This document shows positions 17,069-25,400 of a DNA stretch of 64,000 bases, piece after piece. This DNA comes from Treponema sp. (GTDB taxonomy: Bacteria; Spirochaetota; Spirochaetia; Treponematales; Treponemataceae), in the NCBI GenBank assembly GCA_016290995.1, contig JAEEVR010000010.1, positions 1-64,000 on the forward strand. Reading direction: 5' to 3'. Numbering within the stretch: the stretch's first letter is position 1; every line of letters begins with the position of its first letter. The position numbers and the translations under genes are program-made. The notes beneath the pieces are model-generated. The model ran no database searches and was not told the origin of the DNA. It worked only from the letters and a program-made list of their open reading frames with translations.

Positions 17069-20000
17069 TTAGAGAGAGAGCGAACCGCCTTGCAAAATTC
17101 ATTTCCTCTTGCATGACAACGGCTTTGGCCGCGTTTGCGGCGCTGGCTTGTTTCTCTTGCTCAAATTTTGAGGAAGGAGCCTTCCTAAAAAAATACGGCG
17201 ACATCGCTTCCGTTACGAGCATTTATCCAAGCCGAGGCTTGATTTCCGAAGGCGGCCGTTTGTACACGGACGACACCGACGAGCTTGTAATAGACTATTA
17301 CGTTGACAATCCCGGCCACGATGAATTTGAATGCTCCCTTAGCGTTCCGGGCGTGACAAACTTGTTGTCTGAGGGAATCTCAGTCACAAGCGACAACCTA
17401 AACAGAATTACAGTCACTTATTCCCAGGCTTTCCTTGCAAGCCGAAACGTTGACACCGGTGGAACGGGAGACGTTTCGCCATATGTTTCTATTGTAAGAA
17501 AGAGCGACAATTACGCGCAGTGCTACGACAACCGCGCCTTGTATTGCAACACCAGGCCGCCCGCGGCCAGCGCGCTTAGCCAGCTTTACAGCGACACAAC
17601 TGTTGACCCGCCGATAAACGAACGCCTTGTGGTTTGCTTTAGCGTCGCTACAATTCCAACCGACGTTTATTTGCTTAGAGTCGTTGACAAGCGCAGCGGA
17701 ACCGTACACTCATATGACGTTTCTGGCGGAACGATAGCCAACCAAACTTCCAACGGTTGGGACTTGACTTCCACCGCTCCCGGAACTTTGGAACCGACTT
17801 ATGACGACGGCCCGGCGTTCACTCCAACGGGACCGGCTTATTACATCGCCACCGACGTTCAAAATTTAAAGAGCAGGACTCCCTTTGACATTGAATTGAC
17901 TTTTTATGACAGGGGCGGCTTGTCCGCAACGACCACAACAGTTTCGCACGGAAGAAAGCTTGCAACTCCGACTTGCAACATTGCGACTGGAACGCCAACA
18001 TTGTGGAACACCTTTGACCAGCCCTACGTTGACTTTATAATCTACGCTCCGTCAAACTGCAGCGACGCCACTTTGCATTTTGCGATAGAAGACGACGCCG
18101 GAAATCCTGTGGCCGACATTAACGGAAACGTTTCGACCGTGACCGGCGCGGCGACGTTCAGGCTGTATCCAGAGGTAGACGGATCTGTCCAAACTTATAC
18201 AGTATCGCAAGCTTACGCCACAAAAGCCGGCTGGATTGATTCCAACAATGCGGCAAGTACGATTGGCGTTAACGGCGACCTTAACGTCGAAGGAAAGATG
18301 CTTGACGCTGTCACTTACTCGCCGACGCCCGGAGCGTCATGCCCGCAAGAGGCTGAAGTTACGATCACAAGCCCGCAAGGCGCGGACATTACTTGGTCTT
18401 ACGGAACACATGCGCCGGAAACTGGCCCAAGTCCTATAAAATTTGTCCTTGAGGCGGCGGGCAATTATACATTTGGAGCCGCTCCTTATAAGGATTACTA
18501 CCAGACTCCTGGCGTAACTAACGCCTCATACAGCGTCGCCGCCACCGTGGTTTATGTTGCAAGCGACGGCCACGGCCCCGGCGACACGCCTGCCGGCGAC
18601 GGAACAAAAGACCATCCGTTTAAGACATTCAGTCAAGCCAAGTATTTGTTGGATAATGCGGGAACGCCAGACAACCAGCTTAACACGATTTACGTTCTTG
18701 ACGACATGACTTCGATTGACGGTTTGAGCGACTTCAGCAACGGCTACTACAACATCGTAGGCTGCAAGGGCAAAACGCCCGGCAGCCCGGTCAATCTTGG
18801 CGTTAACGGCGGCGGAACCGTTCTTGCAGTTAACGGATCGGCTACGGTCACTTTGCGCGCGATAACCATTGCGGACCATACATACGCCGATAGCGGCGTA
18901 GTCAACGTTACAGGCGGAACCTTTATACTAAAAGACCACGTAAAGATTACAGGAAACGTGGACTCTGCAGGAAATGCCCATAACATTCAACTTGGATCTG
19001 GACAAAAGATAAATGTAGACACGGACGGCTTGGCCGGAACAAAGGTCGGCGTAAGCGTTATCGACGCTCCGACAGTTGGAACCCCAACCCTAATAACCAC
19101 AGGCTATAAGGACAGCGCCAGCTCCGCGGACTTGCCTTTCGCTCACTTTGTAAGCGACGAAGGCTTCGCTTCTATGCTTTCAGAAGAAACGGCCACGCTT
19201 GGCGAAGCGGTCTTTGCGGCCGGCGGCGGAAGCATCGACATCGGTGACATTTACAGCGTAAGCTTTGAAGAGGACGCCGCAAGCAGCGTGGGAAGCTTGC
19301 ATGTCTACAAGGCCGTCGCAACTTCTTCCGCTGGAACGACGGACATCACAAGCGAAATAACATCTTGGTCGATGAAGCTTTACTGCTTGAACAGCTACAC
19401 AGGAACCACATTTGACAGCAACGTGGCCGACATGTTCGGCTTTGACGAAGCGACCTATGTTCTTAAGATAAACGCGGTTTACGGCGGAAACACATATTCA
19501 AGCGAAATCGAAATCAAGCATTTGGCAAGCGAATTCTCTACAAACGCGGCTACCCTTTACTCCGCTTCCGCCGACATGACCAACAACATTCACGCCAAGG
19601 TAGAGAACGTGGCCGGCGGCATTAAGTTTACTATTTCCAGACCGCACGAAACTTGGTACGAGCCCAGCGCGGGCGGCGGCTTTGGCGTCATTTTAATTTA
19701 CAGGCAAGAAGTTGGCGGAGCGACATCGTTGCGCTGCGAGTACAGTCCTGATCCGTCGGCTACGACTGCGGAAGTGTTCTGGCCTCTTTGCGACGCAGGA
19801 ACGCGCTATGTTTATGACGTTCAGATTGAGCCGATTAACCCCCGCTCTTACCGCGAGTACATAAGACACGAAATGGTTTCTATCACTCCCGATGACGGCG
19901 GTGGAGTGGAGACCATCACATATTCAGGCGGAACGTCGCTAAGCGTCACAGCAAGCTTTGTTTCGGAAAAGCCAAAGATTGTCATAACCGATCCGCCCAT

Positions 20001-21153
20001 GTCGGCGACAGGCGATTCGCGCGTTGAAAGCTACCAAATGGAAGTCCATTACAACGCCGGCCAGGATTGGGGCCAGACCGACACCGAATGGATGACCTAT
20101 TACATCTGCGCTCCGACAAGCCTTGTACACATAGACCCCTACGATGGAACGGGAACGGACTTTAGGACTATGCTTGCCAGCTATAGACACGACAGATTCT
20201 TTATTCAGGTAAAGTTTGTCTTTACGCTTGCCTCATGCCCCGGCCAAAAATGGGCGCACAAGGTTGTTGATTCAAATTGCGTTGTTGTTGGTCTGGCAGG
20301 AAGCGCGGCAATCCCAGCCGACTTTAAGAAAATCACGGCAGGCAGCTTTAAGCACGCCGCATCCGCAGGTGACACGGCTTACACGGTAACATTAACCAAA
20401 GACTTTTACATGTGCGAGCACGAGGTTACGCAAAAAGAATGGCAAGCCACGATGGGCAATACGCAGGCAGACCTTATAAGCGCGGTTAGCGGAGGATCCG
20501 ACAATGGAACGGGAGACAACTACCCTGTCTACTATGTCAACTGGTACCACGCGATCGCCTACTGCTGCAAGCGCAGCGTTGCCGACCACCTTACTCCTTG
20601 CTACACTGTGAGCGGCGTGAATTGGGAAACGCTTGATTTTGCCAGCATTCCTACGTCAAGAGATTCCGCATGGGACGCCGCCAGCTACGACCCTGACGCC
20701 GACGGCTACCGCCTGCCAACAGAGGCGGAATGGGAATATGCCGCGCTGGGAGACTATAAGGACGACCCCAACTGGAACGGCTACGGCAACAGCTCTAACT
20801 CAAGCGCGGTTGTTTTTGCGGGCTACAATGGAAGCAACTCTATCGATGCCTACGCTTGGCACGACGGCAACGCCTCATATAAGACGCATGTGGTGAAGGA
20901 TAAAGACCCAAACAGCTACAGCCTTTATGACATGAGCGGAAACGTGAGTGAGTGGTGCTGGGACTGGTATGGATCTTACGACAGCGCGGACGTTTCTGAC
21001 CCATCCGGCGCTTCGTTCGGCTCTTACCGCATCAGCCGTGGCGGCAGTTGGTGCAGTGACGCCGACAGCTGTTCGGTTGCCTACCGGAACAACGACTCGC
21101 CGAACTACCGCTACGACTCCATGGGCTTCCGCGTGGTCCGCAACGCGCCGTAA
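17065..21153 (+). CDS. Giant lipoprotein with C-terminal FGE-sulfatase/C-type-lectin-like domain (TvpA-like, candidate DGR target)
   Basis: 1362 residues. The TTG start overlaps the previous stop (TTGA) and follows GGAGG. A signal peptide ends in a relaxed spirochaetal lipobox (LACFSC; Cys29 or Cys32). Residues about 40-500 contain Ig-like repeats. Residues about 495-660 contain a beta-helix module (VYVASDGHG...HPFKTFSQAKYLL). Residues about 760-1080 contain further Ig-like domains. From about 1087 comes an FGE-sulfatase-like domain (FKKITAGSF, YMCEHEVTQKEWQATMGN, YPVYYVNWYHAIAYC, YRLPTEAEWEYAA, YDMSGNVSEWCWDWYG, SRGGSW, GFRVVR). The Treponema denticola DGR target TvpA has this fold at its tip. 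Codons 1330-1351 are almost all derivable from AAC. Likely a surface display protein. Confidence 0.85.
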   Translation: MIRERANRLAKFISSCMTTALAAFAALACFSCSNFEEGAFLKKYGDIASVTSIYPSRGLISEGGRLYTDDTDELVIDYYVDNPGHDEFECSLSVPGVTNLLSEGISVTSDNLNRITVTYSQAFLASRNVDTGGTGDVSPYVSIVRKSDNYAQCYDNRALYCNTRPPAASALSQLYSDTTVDPPINERLVVCFSVATIPTDVYLLRVVDKRSGTVHSYDVSGGTIANQTSNGWDLTSTAPGTLEPTYDDGPAFTPTGPAYYIATDVQNLKSRTPFDIELTFYDRGGLSATTTTVSHGRKLATPTCNIATGTPTLWNTFDQPYVDFIIYAPSNCSDATLHFAIEDDAGNPVADINGNVSTVTGAATFRLYPEVDGSVQTYTVSQAYATKAGWIDSNNAASTIGVNGDLNVEGKMLDAVTYSPTPGASCPQEAEVTITSPQGADITWSYGTHAPETGPSPIKFVLEAAGNYTFGAAPYKDYYQTPGVTNASYSVAATVVYVASDGHGPGDTPAGDGTKDHPFKTFSQAKYLLDNAGTPDNQLNTIYVLDDMTSIDGLSDFSNGYYNIVGCKGKTPGSPVNLGVNGGGTVLAVNGSATVTLRAITIADHTYADSGVVNVTGGTFILKDHVKITGNVDSAGNAHNIQLGSGQKINVDTDGLAGTKVGVSVIDAPTVGTPTLITTGYKDSASSADLPFAHFVSDEGFASMLSEETATLGEAVFAAGGGSIDIGDIYSVSFEEDAASSVGSLHVYKAVATSSAGTTDITSEITSWSMKLYCLNSYTGTTFDSNVADMFGFDEATYVLKINAVYGGNTYSSEIEIKHLASEFSTNAATLYSASADMTNNIHAKVENVAGGIKFTISRPHETWYEPSAGGGFGVILIYRQEVGGATSLRCEYSPDPSATTAEVFWPLCDAGTRYVYDVQIEPINPRSYREYIRHEMVSITPDDGGGVETITYSGGTSLSVTASFVSEKPKIVITDPPMSATGDSRVESYQMEVHYNAGQDWGQTDTEWMTYYICAPTSLVHIDPYDGTGTDFRTMLASYRHDRFFIQVKFVFTLASCPGQKWAHKVVDSNCVVVGLAGSAAIPADFKKITAGSFKHAASAGDTAYTVTLTKDFYMCEHEVTQKEWQATMGNTQADLISAVSGGSDNGTGDNYPVYYVNWYHAIAYCCKRSVADHLTPCYTVSGVNWETLDFASIPTSRDSAWDAASYDPDADGYRLPTEAEWEYAALGDYKDDPNWNGYGNSSNSSAVVFAGYNGSNSIDAYAWHDGNASYKTHVVKDKDPNSYSLYDMSGNVSEWCWDWYGSYDSADVSDPSGASFGSYRISRGGSWCSDADSCSVAYRNNDSPNYRYDSMGFRVVRNAP
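21037..21153 (+). other. Candidate DGR variable region (VR) at the end of the lipoprotein gene
   Basis: After the conserved RGGSW (21037-21051) the pattern is W-x-x-x-A-x-x-C-x-V-A-x-R-x-x-x-S-P-x-x-R-x-x-x-x-GFRVVR. The codons at x positions are TGC, AGT, GAC, GAC, AGC, TAC, AAC, AAC, GAC, AAC, TAC, TAC, GAC. Twelve of thirteen end in C and each of those differs from AAC only at the first two bases, as expected from adenine-specific mutagenesis. The invariant GC-rich tail (GGCTTCCGCGTGGTCCGC) is where an IMH-like sequence would be. The template repeat and reverse transcriptase are not in the window. Confidence 0.55.
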
Positions 21154-21186
21154 TTGTTGGCAAGGCCATAAGGTCGCGGCGCGAGG

Positions 21187-21229
21187 GCGCAGGTCGGCTT
21201 GCGGAAACACTCTGTTTGCGCCGACGCGC
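21187..21229. repeat. Inverted repeat 40-75 bases after the candidate VR
   Basis: GTCGGC at 21193-21198 pairs with GCCGAC at 21220-21225. Flanking GCGC and inner AAACA/TGTTT extend the stem with small bulges. There is no T-run on either strand, so it is a poor terminator. Bordetella phage DGR targets carry a hairpin shortly after the VR, which makes the position notable. Confidence 0.55.
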
Positions 21230-21231
21230 GC

Positions 21232-22149
21232 TTAGTTTGCGGGGGAGGGGTGGGCGATCAATTCCTTTTGCAGTTCTAGAACTTGCTCTAGGGGAAGGCC
21301 GACGCAGCGAGAAATAACTTCCGGCGCGATGCCTTCGTTAAGAAAGTTGCGCGCGTCTTCAATGGCTTTTTCTTGGCGGCCTTGTGCAAGCCCCTCTTCA
21401 GTGGCGGCTTCCATGTCCGAATTGTAGTCTCGAATGGCAGTGTCGCGGGAGAATTCCCTGAACCAATTGGACTCTTCCTCGCTCATCCTTTCTATTACTG
21501 CCTTGGCTTCCATGATTCCCCCTTCGCTGTCAGCGATTTTGTCAACATACTCAACCTTGCTTTCGTCGTCCACGTAAGAAAGGTACAAGCCCCATTTTTG
21601 CAGGGGCGTGAGCATTTCAACCGGGGTGCCGACAAGTTTTTTTATCGTTAGCAAGTCGATGAAAATCACGTTAAGCCTGTCCGCCAGCCCGTTGCCCTTT
21701 CCGTCGCGCATAGTATACCACGACATCTCGCTTTTGTCACCCTTTTTGTAATGGAAGTTGAGCACGGAAATTTGGTAAACCTTGGTAGCCTTCCACTTGC
21801 TGCCCTTTTTTGCGTTGTTGTTCAAAAGACGGACCGCATGGATTTCGCTCCTGACCGCGTAGTCGTACTTGCGTGCCTGTCCTTGCATCTCGATTGAAGC
21901 TTTCTCGCCGTCGTCGAATTTTACCGAAACGTCAAATGTCATTTGCATTTGGCTGGGCGCGTCAACCGGCGGCTCGTTTGCCGTAACAATTGCCTTTTTT
22001 ATCGTCCTTCCCAAGACGCTGGACAAAAAGGACTTCAGCGCTATCTGCGAGCCTTCCGTCTCCTGCGTGAACATCGCCTTGAAGTTCCAGTCAAGGCGGG
22101 GGTTCAACAACGCTGTGGGCGACGGTCTCAGGGTTTTATTTTCGTTCAT
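21232..22149 (-). CDS. Rpn/PD-(D/E)XK nuclease family protein (putative transposase family)
   Basis: 305 residues of the Rpn (recombination-promoting nuclease) / PDDEXK transposase-like family. Residues about 10-190 hold the nuclease core: DWNFKAMFTQETEGSQIALKSFLSSVLG, MTFDVSVKFDDGEKASIEMQ (the Asp and the ExQ of the PD-(D/E)XK site), YAVRSEIHAVRLLNN and a strand YQISVLNFHY. A C-terminal helical tail (EEGLAQGRQEKAIEDARNFLNEG) is typical. It starts at ATG 22149, six bases after GGAGG. It sits alone, leftward, between two giant lipoprotein genes transcribed rightward, which suggests insertion. Terminal repeats were not found. Confidence 0.88.
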   Translation of the reverse strand: MNENKTLRPSPTALLNPRLDWNFKAMFTQETEGSQIALKSFLSSVLGRTIKKAIVTANEPPVDAPSQMQMTFDVSVKFDDGEKASIEMQGQARKYDYAVRSEIHAVRLLNNNAKKGSKWKATKVYQISVLNFHYKKGDKSEMSWYTMRDGKGNGLADRLNVIFIDLLTIKKLVGTPVEMLTPLQKWGLYLSYVDDESKVEYVDKIADSEGGIMEAKAVIERMSEEESNWFREFSRDTAIRDYNSDMEAATEEGLAQGRQEKAIEDARNFLNEGIAPEVISRCVGLPLEQVLELQKELIAHPSPAN

Positions 22150-22328
22150 AGCGAACCTCCATTATTTTTTCACACATATAAGGTATAAATAGTTGTCAAG
22201 AATTTCGTTTATTTTCCAAAAAATTCGTAAAAATTTTGCCGCGAGGGCCGGCCGGCAGTCCTTCTCCTGCCCAACCGTTCCCAGTGAAAATTCCTAGACT
22301 TTTTGGCCATTTTGTGTTATTGCCAGTC

Positions 22329-22344
22329 GGCCGCGTGAGCGGCC
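22329..22344. repeat. Short GC hairpin in the 297-bp gap
   Basis: GGCCGC-GTGA-GCGGCC, a perfect 6-base stem with the GCCGC/GCGGC core seen in other gaps. The remainder of 22150-22320 is AT-rich and shows only a TTGACA on the minus strand (22199-22194) ahead of the Rpn gene. Confidence 0.55.
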
Positions 22345-22360
22345 ACGTAAATATTACCAC

Positions 22361-22389
22361 TAGCAAAAACACACGAAGTGTGTTATAAT
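22361..22389 (+). promoter_or_regulatory. Promoter and overlapping inverted repeat upstream of the 2117-residue lipoprotein
   Basis: A perfect -10 TATAAT at 22384-22389 with only a weak -35 (TAGCAA, 22361-22366). A perfect inverted repeat AACACAC-GAA-GTGTGTT (22368-22384) fills the spacer and touches the -10 box, where a bound repressor would block transcription. The weak -35 also suggests dependence on an activator. Confidence 0.5.
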
Positions 22390-22446
22390 TTTAGCCAAAT
22401 GCGCAAAAAATGACGATAATTATATAGAACAAAGGAAGAGTTTTTT

Positions 22447-25400
22447 TTGGCTAAAACAGGCTTGTTTAGGACAGTAAAAGCGTTCTCGTTTGCGGCTGCG
22501 ATTGTGGCGGCGGGGCTTTTTGCGTCCGCGTCGCTTGCGTCTTGCAGCAACTTGGGCGGCGGCTACGGCGACTCCTCCGACAGCGCAAACTCTTCCGTTC
22601 TAATCGTAGGCGAATTGCCTGCTGGAATGGGGCGCGTTTGCGGAAAAATCCAAAACAAAAATGACAAGAGTTCCGCCTCCAAAACAGTGGCGCCGGACTC
22701 AGACACGCTTGAAACCCAAATAAACCATTACGAAATTTGCGCCTGGGGAACGCCGGACTCAGGAAGCCCCGTTCCAGAAAGCAGTCCGATAACTGGAACT
22801 GTAGACTCAAGCAATAATTTTTCAATCGACTTGCCTTTTGGAACGTGGATTTTGCGCGCGGACGCGGTCAACGCCGACGACAAAATTATCCTTTCCAAAA
22901 AATCAAATCCCATTCCGCTAAACGAAGACAGCCCTGTAATCTCGCAAAGTTTTAGACTGGAGTATTACAAAAATTCCGACGAGACCGGAAAATTAAATTT
23001 GCCCATAGGCTTTGCCACGGGCCGCATCACGACGATTTCTTACTCGCTAAGCGCGCAAGCCGCCACGCCGGGCTTTCCAATTTCTGGAACGGTAGCCGCT
23101 CCAGCCGGCGGAACCTTTAATTTGGACGGAACGGCAGACACGGCCTTTGACTTGTTGCCTCCCGGAACCTATGACCTTGTCGTCGAGTTCCTTGACGCAA
23201 ACGGAATTGTAGTCCGCCTTGACCAGTCCGTTCAGATTTACTCAAACCTTACCACAAACAAAATCAACGGAAGCGCTCCCTACGTAAATTCCAGCGGAGA
23301 CGTAAACGTCTCAAGCGATGTAATACAAGAATACGAAAGCAGCTCGTACTATGTTGGCGGAACGGGAGCCAGCGACACAAACGCCGGAACGCAATACGAC
23401 CCCTTCCTTACAATCCAAAAAGCGATGGCGCGCATCGACGCTTCGGCCTTGGCCTCGACAACAGAGTTTACGATTTACCTTTTGGGCAACGCCAACCTGG
23501 GCAACAACATCATCATTGACTCCGGCAAAAAAATCTCTATCGTTGGAACAAACGCCAGCGCAAAGTACACAGTCAACGGAGCGGATTCTTTTAGCGTCAC
23601 GATGGGCGGAAGCTCGCTTAAATGCAAGAACGTAATCTTTAACAAAGTAAAAGACTTTGCCATAAGCGCCGGCCAGTCCGAATTTGCAAACTGCTCTATT
23701 ACAAACGGAAAGTCAAGCGGCAACGGCGGCGGCCTTAATGTAACTGGAGCGGGAACAAAAGCCGTCTTAAAAAATTGCGTTGTAGCCGGTTGCAAGGCCG
23801 ACAGCTTTGGCGGCGGAATCTATGTAGAAGGCCCGTCGTCCGGTTCGGTCGCGCAAGTCGAATTGACTGACTGCGTTGTCGGAGCGTCGTCTAGCTCTTG
23901 CGCTGACGGAACTTCAACCGCGTATTCAAACTTTGCTGCAAGCGGCGGCGGCGGCCTTGCGATTGCGGAAAACGGAAAGGCTGTTTTAACAAACACAAAA
24001 GTTTTGTACAACGCCACAAAAGACAATGCTGGCGGCGGAATTCGTTGCGCCTTTGGCGGCGTTTTGGAAATTACCGGCGGCCAAATAAACCACAACTACG
24101 CGGGCTATGGCGGCGGCGGCATTTACATTTATGGCCCTACCACGCAAGTTACGATAGATGGCTGCGCGATTGGAGAGCTAACCGCTGACGCCGCGCCAAC
24201 TGGAATCGCAAATTGCGGAAACTACAGCGCGCGCGAAGGCGGCGGCGGAATACTTATATCGTCTGGCGTCCTTTCTACGACAAGCGGCTTTAGCGTCATA
24301 AAAAATTATAGTACCGCGCCTACTTCTGTCGGCACTGCCAGCGGCGGCGGCATCGCTACTAGCCCAAGTTCGGCAAATACGGCAAGCCTTACGCTTGTAA
24401 ACACCAAGATAAGCTACAACGCTTCAACAAGCGCGGGCGGCGGCCTTTGCGCTAAAGAATATACAAAGCCCTTTAGCGTTACAGGCGGAGAATTCATTGG
24501 CAACAGCGCCAAAAACGGCGGCGGCCTTAGCCTTGACACGCTGAGCGGCGATAGCCCAACGCTTGACGGCGTTTTGATCCAGGGCAATGTCGCCACAGGA
24601 AACGGCGGCGGCATCCAAGTAACCAATGGAAAATATCTTACGATAAAAGGCTCCACCCTTATAAGCGGCAACAGCGCGGACAACGGCGGCGGCCTTTCCG
24701 CTTCGGGAAAAGTCACCTTTGAGGGCGGAACGATAAGCGGCAACACCGCCACTACATACGGCGCGGGCGTTTATATAAACAGTTCAACCCAAGCCTTTAC
24801 GATGAAAGGCAACGCATATGTCGCCGACGACAACGACGTTTGGCTTGGAAAAGCTCACCAAAACAAGATAACCGTAGGCGGCGCCCTTACTTCTACAATA
24901 TTGCCTGTCGCCACCATCACGCCCGAAGAATACGAGGCCGACACGCCTGTCCTTGCAGCCTCTGGCCTAACCGAAGAGCTGTGCGGCAAGTTTGCGCTTA
25001 CCCAGCCGGCGGGCGTGGAGTTCCCCTGGACAATCGAGTACGATTCCACAAACGGCGGTGTGTTAAAGCACGAACGCAATGCCATTTATGTTGCCGCTTA
25101 TCCAAGAGGCGACGACGACTCTGGCGACGGAACGATAGACCATCCCTTTGCTACAATAAAGGTTGCGTCAACAAAGTTTACCGACCCGACGCCCACTGGC
25201 GTTGTAGGCTATAATGCGGAGTTTAAGAACAAGATTTACGTTCTTACCGACATGACCTATAGTGCGGGCTTGGGCTCTAACGTCACCAGTTACTATGAAA
25301 TAGTCGGCTGCATGGACGGCGTTCTTAACGACAACGTTACATTTACGTTCAACACGCCAGACGATTCGGGCCTTTATGTCGCTTACGGCCAAAAGATAAA

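Noticed and set aside
17065..21153. An enzymatically active formylglycine-generating enzyme
   Set aside because: The FGE-like fold is at the tip of a surface lipoprotein with no sulfatase gene nearby; the architecture fits display/binding rather than cytoplasmic or periplasmic sulfatase maturation.
21154..22446. DGR reverse transcriptase, Avd or template repeat near the candidate VR
   Set aside because: The only gene here is the Rpn-type nuclease. No YxDD reverse-transcriptase motif and no AAC-rich copy of the VR were found in this or any other gap of the window.
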